Positions 33,100-40,263 of a DNA stretch of 40,263 nt are shown here, in pieces. The notes beneath the pieces were generated by a model. The model did not search any database. It had not been told where the DNA came from and saw only the letters and a list, made by a program, of their open reading frames with translations. The position numbers and the translations under genes were made by a program. The number at the start of each line of letters is the position of its first letter. The first letter of the stretch is position 1. Origin of the DNA: Salegentibacter echinorum (GTDB taxonomy: Bacteria > Bacteroidota > Bacteroidia > Flavobacteriales > Flavobacteriaceae); the NCBI RefSeq assembly GCF_900129445.1, contig NZ_FQVT01000020.1, forward strand, positions 1 to 40,263, given 5' to 3'.

Positions 33100-34242
33100 A
33101 TGAAATTTAATACAAAAACAATCCACGGAGGGCAGGAGAATATAGACCCCGGTTATGGTTCTGTAATGCCGCCAATTTACCAAACCAGCACCTATGCCCA
33201 AAGTACGCCGGGAGGACATAAAGGCTTTGAATATTCCAGAAGTGGAAATCCCACCCGTAGCGCTTTAGAGAAATCTTTGGCAAGTTTGGAAAACGGGGAT
33301 TTCGGACTTGCTTATGGCTCTGGTCTTGCCGCTATAGATGCCGTGTTAAAACTCTTTAAGCCCGGCGATGAGATTATAGCTACAAAAGACCTCTATGGTG
33401 GTTCTTACCGATTGTTTACTGCTATTTTTGAAAATCTTGGAATTAGGTTTCGTTTTGTAGAGATGGGGGAGGAGAATAATATTAAACAATATATTACTGA
33501 TAATACGAAGATGATATGGGTTGAAACGCCAACAAACCCTATGATGAATATTATTGATATTGCAGCAGTTTCTAAAATAGCTAAAACGAACAAGCTTTTA
33601 TTGGCGGTAGATAACACCTTTGCCACGCCCTATTTACAGTTGCCTTTAGATTTGGGGGCCGATATTGTCATGCATAGTGCTACCAAATATCTGGGCGGTC
33701 ATAGTGATGTGGTTGTGGGCGGACTGGTAGTAAAGGATGAAAAATTGGCCGAAAAGCTTTATTTTATTCAAAAAGCCAGCGGTGCAATTTGTGGTCCCCA
33801 GGATAGTTTTTTAGTATTACGTGGCATAAAAACCCTGCATCTTAGAATGCAGCGTCACTGTGAAAATGGGGAAGCTGTAGCGAAATTCCTAAAAGCCCAT
33901 CCAAAAGTTGGAAAAGTTTACTGGCCGGGTTTTAGAGATCATCCCAATCACCATATTGCCAAAAAGCAAATGACGGGTTTTGGCGGCATGATTTCTTTTA
34001 GCACCAAAGAAGATACTTTAGAAAGCGCCACTAAAGTTGTCGAGAATTTAAAAGTGTTCACCCTGGCCGAATCCCTGGGGGGCGTAGAATCTTTAGCAGG
34101 ACATCCAGCAAGTATGACTCACGCTTCAATCCCGAAAGAGGAACGTGAAAAAACAGGGGTTGTAGATTCACTTATTCGGCTAAGTGTTGGGATAGAAGAC
34201 GAAGAAGACCTTATTGGAGATTTGGAACAGGCTTTAGGGTGA
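33100..34242 (+). CDS. metB: Cystathionine gamma-synthase/lyase family PLP enzyme
   Basis: 380 residues from ATG 33100; the frame is open back to 32905, but that extension overlaps the divergent lipoprotein and has no homologous look. Trans-sulfuration fold: TIHGGQENIDPGYGSVMPPIYQTSTYAQ at 7-34, YSRSGNPTR at about 45-53, GLAAIDAVL near 75, VETPTNPMM near 141, the PLP lysine K196 in HSATKYLGGHSD, and the C-terminal ESLGGVESLAGHPASMTHASIP. It could be cystathionine gamma-synthase (methionine synthesis) or gamma-lyase (cysteine release); the sequence alone does not settle which. Monocistronic. Confidence 0.88.
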   Translation: MKFNTKTIHGGQENIDPGYGSVMPPIYQTSTYAQSTPGGHKGFEYSRSGNPTRSALEKSLASLENGDFGLAYGSGLAAIDAVLKLFKPGDEIIATKDLYGGSYRLFTAIFENLGIRFRFVEMGEENNIKQYITDNTKMIWVETPTNPMMNIIDIAAVSKIAKTNKLLLAVDNTFATPYLQLPLDLGADIVMHSATKYLGGHSDVVVGGLVVKDEKLAEKLYFIQKASGAICGPQDSFLVLRGIKTLHLRMQRHCENGEAVAKFLKAHPKVGKVYWPGFRDHPNHHIAKKQMTGFGGMISFSTKEDTLESATKVVENLKVFTLAESLGGVESLAGHPASMTHASIPKEEREKTGVVDSLIRLSVGIEDEEDLIGDLEQALG

Positions 34243-34273
34243 TTTTTTGGAAGAGATTATCCTGAAAGTAACC

Positions 34274-34300
34274 GTCATGGCGAACGCAGTGAAGCAATCT
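34274..34300 (+). repeat. Single arm of the GAAGCAATCT repeat
   Basis: GTCATGGCGAACGCAGTGAA followed by GCAATCT. The same motif is one arm of the inverted repeat at 83-173. Here only one arm is present, 31 bp after the metB stop. Confidence 0.5.
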
Positions 34301-34338
34301 GCTGATAAAAGGGATACAGTTTCGTTTATTGCGAAAAT

Positions 34339-34380
34339 TGCCACGAATGCACGAATAATATTATTCGTGCATTCGTGGCA
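34339..34380. terminator. Perfect 42-bp palindrome between convergent genes
   Basis: Left half TGCCACGAATGCACGAATAAT (34339-34359) is followed directly by its exact reverse complement (34360-34380). It lies between the metB stop (34242) and the stop of the minus-strand aminotransferase (34390). On the minus strand it is followed by ATTTTCGC. It belongs to the GCCAC palindrome family and should end both transcripts. Confidence 0.75.
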
Positions 34381-34389
34381 CCAAAAAAA

Positions 34390-35616
34390 TTAAATAACTT
34401 CTCTTAAAACCGAAATTAACTTTTGTACTTCCTCTTTTGTATTATAATGCACCAAACTAATCCTTACCACGCCGTTTTTTTCCTGCAAACCGGCGTCTTC
34501 AATTAATTTTTTTGCATAAAAATCCCCAAAACGAATCCCAATCCCGTGTTTATCTACTTTTTCTACAATTTCGTTGCTTTTTAAATCTTTATGGACAAAG
34601 GAAATAGTAGGTACACGTTTTTCTTTATTGGCAGGTTCCCGGCCTATGATCTTCACTTTAGAATTTTGCTGAAGAAAGTCCAATAGTGGTTGGCTAATTT
34701 CCTCTTCGTGATGGGCGATACTTTTAAAAACCCTGGTCAATTTTTCCTGAAAACGGATGTTGTTTTCTTTAGGGAATTCCTTCTGAAATAATTCTTCAAA
34801 GTACTCGGTAACGCCCAATAGGCTGTAGGTGAGTTCAAAATTTACATTTCCGGGTTGAAATTTGTAGGGAACGTCCTTTTTTCCGAAGAAATAATGGTTG
34901 ATGCCTTCCATTTTATACAGCAAATTATACCTGCCATACATAATCCCAAGATGCGGCCCGTAAGTTTTGTACCAGCTAAAAACATAAAAATCTACATTCA
35001 GTTTTTGGACGTCTATGTTGCGATGTGGTGCATAGGCCACGCCATCTACACAAATCAACGCCCCGGCTTTATGAACCTCGTCTGCGATTTCCTTAATCGG
35101 ATTAATGCTTCCCAAAATATTGGAAGCGTGGGTTACCGCCACCAGCCTCGTTTTATCGCTTAGCAGATTTTTTAAATCTCCCAACTCCAGTTCCAGGGTT
35201 TCGGGATTTGCTTTCCAGGTTTTAATTTTAAAACCTTTTTCCTGAAGTGCCGTCCAGGGGGAAACATTGGCCTCGTGATCGGTATTGGTGACAATTACTT
35301 CATCTCCTTCCTGCCATTGTTTACTTATGCAAATACTTAAAATTCGCAGCAAGATACTGGAAGATGGGCCAATAACAACTTCTTCTTTTCGGTTTGTATT
35401 TAAATATTCACTTACTTTTTGTGTAGCCGCGTCAACTTTCTCGCCGGCTGTTTGGGAGACTTTGTAGGACGCACCCAATTGCACATTATGCTGTAGTAAA
35501 TAAGTGCTAATATTATCGGCTACTTTCTTTAAGGTTTGTGAGCCACCCGCATTATCCATATAAATAAAATCCTGCTCCAGCGCCGGAAATTGTTTTCTTA
35601 CAAACTCAATATTCAT
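34390..35616 (-). CDS. Cysteine desulfurase-like class V aminotransferase
   Basis: 408 residues, PLP-dependent. IYMDNAGGSQTLKKVADNI at about 18-36; the stacking His in NTDHEANVSPW (H114); VAVTHASNILGSINPI at 159-174; D191 in ICVDGVAYAPH; the PLP lysine K217 in SWYKTYGPHLGIMYGR. The YKTYGPH form is that of the VC1184-type desulfurase-like subfamily and not of housekeeping IscS or SufS. No SUF genes are nearby. Its ATG overlaps the stop of the S9 peptidase gene by four bases (ATGA), so the two proteins are made together. The substrate is unknown. Confidence 0.87.
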   Translation of the reverse strand: MNIEFVRKQFPALEQDFIYMDNAGGSQTLKKVADNISTYLLQHNVQLGASYKVSQTAGEKVDAATQKVSEYLNTNRKEEVVIGPSSSILLRILSICISKQWQEGDEVIVTNTDHEANVSPWTALQEKGFKIKTWKANPETLELELGDLKNLLSDKTRLVAVTHASNILGSINPIKEIADEVHKAGALICVDGVAYAPHRNIDVQKLNVDFYVFSWYKTYGPHLGIMYGRYNLLYKMEGINHYFFGKKDVPYKFQPGNVNFELTYSLLGVTEYFEELFQKEFPKENNIRFQEKLTRVFKSIAHHEEEISQPLLDFLQQNSKVKIIGREPANKEKRVPTISFVHKDLKSNEIVEKVDKHGIGIRFGDFYAKKLIEDAGLQEKNGVVRISLVHYNTKEEVQKLISVLREVI

Positions 35617-38003
35617 TCTTCTAAAAGGCTTTCGTTAAACAATTTTAAAATTCTGCGGTATTCGTCTGTCCAGCTGCTGGGCTCTACAAATCCGTGGTCT
35701 TCTACAGGATAAAGCGCCATTTCCCAATCTTCTTTTCCCAGTTCTATTAAACGCTGAGACAAGCGCACCACATCCTGAAAATGAACATTTACATCTACCA
35801 TTCCGTGGGCAATTAAAAGATCACCTTCCAGGCCTTCAGCAAAATAAATAGGGGAAGACCTGCGGGAGGCGATGGGGTCATCGGCAGGTTCGTTTAGAAT
35901 ATTAGAAGTGTAGCCGTGGTTGTAATGCGCCCAATCTGTAACCGAACGCAAAGCTGCCCCGGCCTTAAAAGTATCGGCTTCGGTAAACATCGCCATTAAA
36001 GTGATGAAACCACCGTAACTTCCGCCGTAAATACCAACTTTCTCCGGATCAATATCGTGATTATCGATGAGGTATTTTACACCATCAACCTGGTCTGAAA
36101 GGTCTTTTCCTCCCATGTGGCGGTAAATTCCGGTACGCCAATCGCGGCCGTAACCGGCACTTCCGCGGTAATCGATATCAATTACCGTATAACCTAGATC
36201 GGCCAATAGGTTGTGGAACATATACTCCCTAAAATATAAACTCCACCATTTATGGGCGTTTTGAAGGTAGCCGGCACCGTGTACAAAGACTACGGCAGCA
36301 CCGTTTTTCGCATTCGCTTCTGGCTTGTAAAGTCTCGCCGGCACCATAGCGCCATCTTCGGCTTTAAATTTTATGAATTCCGGTTCGCGCCAGTCGTAAC
36401 TGCTAAAAGCTTCAGTTTGCCCTTTGGTTAATTGTTTTGCTTTAGCCCCGGCACGCGTTTTCTTTAAAAACAATTCCCAGGGTTGATTGCTCTTTGAGTA
36501 GAGAATTGCCATTTGTTTCTCATTTGGCGAAAGAAAAACCCTGTTATTGCCTTCCATTGTGGTGAGTTGCTCCATTTTTCCGCCCATTAGCGGCATCTTA
36601 TAAAAATGACGTTCCCCGGCGTCAACTTTAGAAGTGGTAAGAAACCAGGATTTTTTATTATTGGAAAGCTGCGGATTAAAAACTTCGAAATCGCCTTCGG
36701 TTAATTGTTTTTTCTCCCCGGTTTTTACATTTAGCAAGTAAAGATGTGAATATCCCGTGGCCTCACTCTGAAAATAAATATGTTTATTATCTGGCAACCA
36801 ACCCATACTTGCACCGCCATAGTAGGCATAGCCCATTCCGGGACCGGCAATCCAGGCTTCGTCGCGCTGGCGGTCTAAAGTTTTGAGATCACCACTTTCT
36901 AAATCAATTTCTACGATCCACCGGTCTTTATTGTCTTTAGAGCGAATATTTGCCACCGCAGCTTTGCCGTTTGGAGAGAAATAAACCGTGGCCGGCGCTA
37001 CTTCCCGCTCTTTTTCTTCCCATTCCCGGTCTGGATAATCTTTAGTGTAATCTGGTAAATCTGTAATTCCCGGCAATTGGGAAGTATCTAACATATATAC
37101 CGTGTCTTTCTCAAAATTATAAATGCCCAGTTTCACTTTGGTTTTATCCTCGCCAACTTTGCTTCGCGCCGGCAAATCTACCGTATATCCAGATTCATCT
37201 ACATAGTTAGGTACATTGGTGCTTTTAGAATCTTCACGGGAGATTAATTTAAAGGTCGCGAATTTTGTATTTGGCGAAACTTTTAAATTGCTTAAAGTTT
37301 GGTCTTCCAGGTAGAATTGAAAAGCTTTTTTTTCTGAAGTAGCTTCATTATATGCCTCACGATCTTCTTTTTCTGTTTTTCGTTGATTTACAACTTCCAG
37401 AAGCTCTAAATTCTCGTTCCTTACCCAGGCATCTTTATCAGATAAGTCTTCGTCTTTCTTCTCTTTAGCCTTGCCCTTGTTAATATTTGTAAGTTGTTGA
37501 ATACTGCCATTTTTCCGGTCGTAAATAAACGCGTTATTGCCGGCAGTGAAACTGATTTTATTTTCGTTAGCAAGAAATTTAGGATTGCTAATAGCTTCCG
37601 GCAGCTCTAAAATTTGCTTTGTTTCGCCAGATTTCACAGAATAGAGCATCAAATTCCCATTTTCCGAATAAACTTTTTCATTTCTACTTTTATTAAAATC
37701 ACCATAAGCGGGCAGGATATTGCGTTCTTCTTTAAGACTTACTTTGCTGATTTTTGAAGTGTTATTTAGTTCGATTTTATAAAGAGAATCGCTCGTATTC
37801 TTTTCAGGATTATAATCGAAATAAATGGTTCTACTGTCGGCGCTCCATTTTATGTTGGAAGGGAAATTGCCCATCCATTGTGGATCTTGCATAATTTTTT
37901 CTACGGAAAGTTCGCTTTTTTGAGCATGAACCGAAAAACTGAAACTAATAATTGCGATTAGAACAAATTGGAATTTTAAGAAATCCAGGGATACTTTTTT
38001 CAT
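35613..38003 (-). CDS. Secreted S9 family (prolyl oligopeptidase-type) peptidase
   Basis: 796 residues with a signal peptide (about 1-28, ending VHAQ). A beta-propeller part at about 40-530 contains WD40-like TolB strands (GNFPSNIKWSADSRTIYFDY; MGWLPDNKHIYFQSEATGYSHLY). The alpha/beta-hydrolase domain then has the catalytic triad: S662 in GIYGGSYGGF, D737 in HGMVDVNVHF, H770 in VEDHGF. This is the DPP IV/acylaminoacyl peptidase group; it probably trims peptides in the periplasm. First gene of a two-gene unit with the desulfurase-like enzyme, divergent from the M28 peptidase. Confidence 0.93.
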   Translation of the reverse strand: MKKVSLDFLKFQFVLIAIISFSFSVHAQKSELSVEKIMQDPQWMGNFPSNIKWSADSRTIYFDYNPEKNTSDSLYKIELNNTSKISKVSLKEERNILPAYGDFNKSRNEKVYSENGNLMLYSVKSGETKQILELPEAISNPKFLANENKISFTAGNNAFIYDRKNGSIQQLTNINKGKAKEKKDEDLSDKDAWVRNENLELLEVVNQRKTEKEDREAYNEATSEKKAFQFYLEDQTLSNLKVSPNTKFATFKLISREDSKSTNVPNYVDESGYTVDLPARSKVGEDKTKVKLGIYNFEKDTVYMLDTSQLPGITDLPDYTKDYPDREWEEKEREVAPATVYFSPNGKAAVANIRSKDNKDRWIVEIDLESGDLKTLDRQRDEAWIAGPGMGYAYYGGASMGWLPDNKHIYFQSEATGYSHLYLLNVKTGEKKQLTEGDFEVFNPQLSNNKKSWFLTTSKVDAGERHFYKMPLMGGKMEQLTTMEGNNRVFLSPNEKQMAILYSKSNQPWELFLKKTRAGAKAKQLTKGQTEAFSSYDWREPEFIKFKAEDGAMVPARLYKPEANAKNGAAVVFVHGAGYLQNAHKWWSLYFREYMFHNLLADLGYTVIDIDYRGSAGYGRDWRTGIYRHMGGKDLSDQVDGVKYLIDNHDIDPEKVGIYGGSYGGFITLMAMFTEADTFKAGAALRSVTDWAHYNHGYTSNILNEPADDPIASRRSSPIYFAEGLEGDLLIAHGMVDVNVHFQDVVRLSQRLIELGKEDWEMALYPVEDHGFVEPSSWTDEYRRILKLFNESLLEE

Positions 38004-38425
38004 CGTTTTTAAGACTTAAATTTTTAAGCTTCGGCAAGATAATTAATTTGAAACTATTGCTAAAGGTTTTAGGAAGCGGAACAATAGAAACCCCGATAAT
38101 AACATTCAAATGCATTGATGTCCGATAAAAATATAACTAATTAGCATGTTCTCTTTTATAGCAAAGCCAAAAAGCGATTTCATAATTATCCTCCTTGCTA
38201 TTAAAAATCTTTACGAAAAAGAGTTAATTGAAGAATATCACTTATGAAAAAAGCAGGATTTCAGTTAGTTAGAGTTTAGTCTTTTCTCTTTTTTCTTGCA
38301 GCGAAGCGATCTTGTTTCTTTACCGGATAATAGTGATTCAAATGCCAAAAATTAAACTTCTCGTTAGGAAGTCGGGATAAGTTCAATATCTTTAGGCTGA
38401 ATTTTTCGAATTTTAAATGTTTATA
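38004..38425. other. Divergent intergenic region between two peptidase genes
   Basis: About 420 bp with no gene seen. It must carry the promoters of the S9 operon (leftward) and the M28 gene (rightward). The nearest match on the plus strand is TATCTTTA at about 38387-38394, one base off TAnnTTTG. No repeat or RNA structure recognised. Confidence 0.4.
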
Positions 38426-39976
38426 ATGAAAAAGAACTTACGCACACTTTTTAGTTTATTCCTGGTGGCGGGCACTATGCAGTTGCAAGCCCAGGAGGAG
38501 ATGGTCGATAAAATTGTAAAAGAGGCCAACGAAAATTCCAAATTAGAGGAAATTGCTCACGAGTTAATGGATGAGATAGGTCCCAGGTTGGTAGGAACAC
38601 CAGAGATGAAAAAGGCGCACGATTGGGCGGTTAAAAAATATGATAGCTGGGGGATTTCTGCCGAGAACCAGGAATGGGGAACCTGGAAAGGCTGGGAGCG
38701 CGGGATTACCCATGTAGATATGGTTTCACCAAGAGTGAGTAGCCTTCATGCAAGACAATTGGCCTGGAGCCCTTCTACTCGCAAAAAAGGCATTACTGCA
38801 GAAGTAGTTATCCTACCGGAAGCGAAAAATGCCAATGATTTCAAAAATATGCTTTCCCGGGTAAAAGGTAAGTTTGTGATGATTTCACAACATCAACCCA
38901 CCGGGAGACCAGCTGCCAACTGGGAAGAATGGGCAACCGAAAAATCCTGGAAAAATATGCAGCAGAAAATTAATAAAACCGATTCCCTGTGGAGCAAGCG
39001 CATTGAAAATACCGGTTATAGCTCACGGGAATTACCAAAAGCTCTAGAAGAAGCTGGTGCCGCAGGAATTATTACCTCCAATTGGTCCCGTGGTTTTGGT
39101 GCCAATAAAGTATTTGGTGCTTATACCAAAGAAATTCCCAGTATTGATATTGCTCTTGAAGACTACGGAATGTTGTATCGTTTGGCAGAGAACGGGAGTG
39201 CCCCGGAAATTAAAGTGGTGGCACAATCTAAAGATTTGGGAGAGATGCCAACATTTAATACGATTGCCAGGATTGAAGGAAGTGAAAAACCGGAAGAGTA
39301 TGTGATTCTTTCGGCGCATTTTGACTCCTGGGATGGTGGTACCGGCGCTACAGATAATGGTACAGGAACTATGGTGATGATGGAAGCGATGCGAATTTTA
39401 AAGAAATTATATCCCAATCCCAAGCGTACAATTATTGCAGGACATTGGGGTAGTGAAGAGCAGGGGCTTAATGGTTCCAGGGCTTTTGTAAAAGACCATC
39501 CGGAGATTGTAGCAAACGTACAGGCTGTATTTAATCAGGATAATGGTACCGGGAGAGTGAAATATATAAGCGGCCAGGGCTTTTTACACGCCTACGATTA
39601 TATAGGAAGGTGGTTGCAACCGGTTCCGCAGGAAATAAAGGGTGAAATAGAAACAATTTTCCCGGGCACTCCTTCCGGTGGAGGATCAGATTATGCCTCT
39701 TTTGTGGCGGCAGGAGCACCTGCTTTTGGCTTAACTTCATTGAGCTGGTCTTACTGGAATTATACCTGGCATACCAACTTAGATACCTATGATAAAATTG
39801 TTTTTGATGATGTTCGCGACAATGTGATATTGACTTCAATTATGGCCTATATGGCAAGTGAAGATCCAGAAACAGCATCAAGAGAAAAGACGGTGTTGCC
39901 CATGAATGATAGAACAGGAAAGCAAATGACCTGGCCAGAGCCAAGGGATGCCGAAAGAAGAGGCGGATTGGATTAA
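38426..39976 (+). CDS. Secreted M28 family aminopeptidase
   Basis: 516 residues from ATG 38426, which gives a clean signal peptide (MKKNLRTLFSLFLVAGTMQL, then QAQ); an ATG three codons upstream (38417) is possible. A PA-like insert lies at about 120-265. The M28 zinc site: H298 and D300 in SAHFDSWDGG, D310 in ATDNGTGT, E344-E345 in GHWGSEEQGLNGS, then an Asp in FNQDNGTGR and a His in YTWHTNLDTYD. All expected ligands are present, so it should be active. It releases N-terminal amino acids or dipeptides outside the cytoplasm. Divergent from the S9 peptidase, suggesting a peptide-use locus. Confidence 0.92.
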   Translation: MKKNLRTLFSLFLVAGTMQLQAQEEMVDKIVKEANENSKLEEIAHELMDEIGPRLVGTPEMKKAHDWAVKKYDSWGISAENQEWGTWKGWERGITHVDMVSPRVSSLHARQLAWSPSTRKKGITAEVVILPEAKNANDFKNMLSRVKGKFVMISQHQPTGRPAANWEEWATEKSWKNMQQKINKTDSLWSKRIENTGYSSRELPKALEEAGAAGIITSNWSRGFGANKVFGAYTKEIPSIDIALEDYGMLYRLAENGSAPEIKVVAQSKDLGEMPTFNTIARIEGSEKPEEYVILSAHFDSWDGGTGATDNGTGTMVMMEAMRILKKLYPNPKRTIIAGHWGSEEQGLNGSRAFVKDHPEIVANVQAVFNQDNGTGRVKYISGQGFLHAYDYIGRWLQPVPQEIKGEIETIFPGTPSGGGSDYASFVAAGAPAFGLTSLSWSYWNYTWHTNLDTYDKIVFDDVRDNVILTSIMAYMASEDPETASREKTVLPMNDRTGKQMTWPEPRDAERRGGLD

Positions 39977-40104
39977 TCGCAGGGCGATAGCCAGGGGTTT
40001 AATTACCAGGGGATTGCCTCTGAATAAAAGATTTTTTTTCGGAAGCATACCTCGTATCCCCGGATGAAGATTGTTGATTATTATCTGCTTCTGAAAGAAA
40101 AAAT

Positions 40105-40156
40105 GCCACTAATTCACAAATGTTTTTTTGATATTTGTGAGTTAGTGGCTTTTTTA
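40105..40156 (+). terminator. Terminator after the M28 peptidase gene, GCCAC-palindrome family
   Basis: GCCACTAATTCACAAAT (40105-40121) pairs with ATTTGTGAGTTAGTGGC (40133-40149); the one mismatch is a G-T wobble. A run of seven T follows. Same family as 26648-26694 and 34339-34380. Confidence 0.8.
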
Positions 40157-40208
40157 TTTATTTCTTTTCTGTATATCCGTAAACATTCCTAAATACCGGA
40201 AAATATCC

Positions 40209-40216
40209 TATATTTG
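40209..40216 (+). promoter_or_regulatory. -7 box before the last, partial gene
   Basis: TATATTTG, exact TAnnTTTG, 23 bp before the ATG at 40240. No clear -33 TTTG. Confidence 0.4.
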
Positions 40217-40239
40217 ATTAAATATTTAGATTTAACATT

Positions 40240-40263
40240 ATGGATATATTTTCCTTTGGCGTC
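40240..40263 (+). CDS. Start of a gene cut by the window end
   Basis: ATG at 40240 followed by seven codons (MDIFSFGV) to the window edge. The -7 box and the terminator of the previous gene just upstream support a real start. Too short to identify; the hydrophobic beginning would suit a membrane protein. Confidence 0.4.

Noticed and set aside
38004-38425. Riboswitch or tRNA in the gap between the peptidase genes
   Set aside because: No conserved fold, T-loop sequence or paired stems of the needed form could be found.

Overview
The window looks like chromosomal DNA of a marine-type Flavobacteriaceae (Bacteroidota), in the neighbourhood of Gramella, Salegentibacter or Zunongwangia; the genus is an inference from protein style, not a search. 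Supporting signs are AT-rich DNA, A/T-rich leaders in place of Shine-Dalgarno sequences, several exact Bacteroidota -7 boxes (TAnnTTTG), a complete MoxR/Bat aerotolerance operon, and an S9 and an M28 secreted peptidase with short N-terminal signals. No rRNA, tRNA, prophage, integrase or intact insertion sequence was seen.

Layout. 1-1.7 kb: the tail of an unidentified gene, a Kbp/YgaU-like BON-LysM protein, a long AT-rich gap with a strong minus-strand terminator, and a 57-residue membrane protein. 1.9-7.9 kb: a pyruvate dehydrogenase cluster on the plus strand made of a homodimeric AceE-type E1, an E2 with a very long acidic linker, and E3; a four-unit hairpin repeat sits between E2 and E3. 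8.0-11.9 kb: gpsA (+), then pheS with two small downstream genes and another small gene (-), then cvpA (+). 12.2-22.3 kb: carbonic anhydrase and the eight-gene MoxR, DUF58, BatD-like, BatA, BatB, BatC, BatD, BatE operon, all on the minus strand.

22.5-25.4 kb is the most accessory-looking part. A GxxExxY (PD-(D/E)XK-like) protein is bracketed by two direct copies of a ~180 bp repeat dimer, followed by an AlbA_2/Schlafen-type protein abutting a PPP-type phosphatase gene. 25.6-30.9 kb: an acyl-ACP desaturase (+), the yicC-gmk-nadD operon (-), a YheT-type hydrolase (-) and a 4HBT thioesterase (+). 30.9-34.2 kb: a lipoprotein, an ArsC-family protein and an EamA transporter (-), divergent from a trans-sulfuration enzyme (+). 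34.4-40 kb: an S9 peptidase coupled to a cysteine-desulfurase-like enzyme (-), an M28 peptidase (+), and the first codons of another gene.

Most genes are central metabolism or envelope housekeeping. The least explained material is intergenic: (i) four 27-bp units at 6.1-6.3 kb forming short hairpins with compensatory stem changes; (ii) a GCCAC-edged palindrome family that serves as terminator at three or more loci and resembles the units around the GxxExxY gene; (iii) smaller scattered repeats. Several starts were moved to internal ATGs (yicC, the BatD-like gene, EamA, the lipoprotein, metB, the M28 peptidase), and BatB appears to start with a non-ATG codon.
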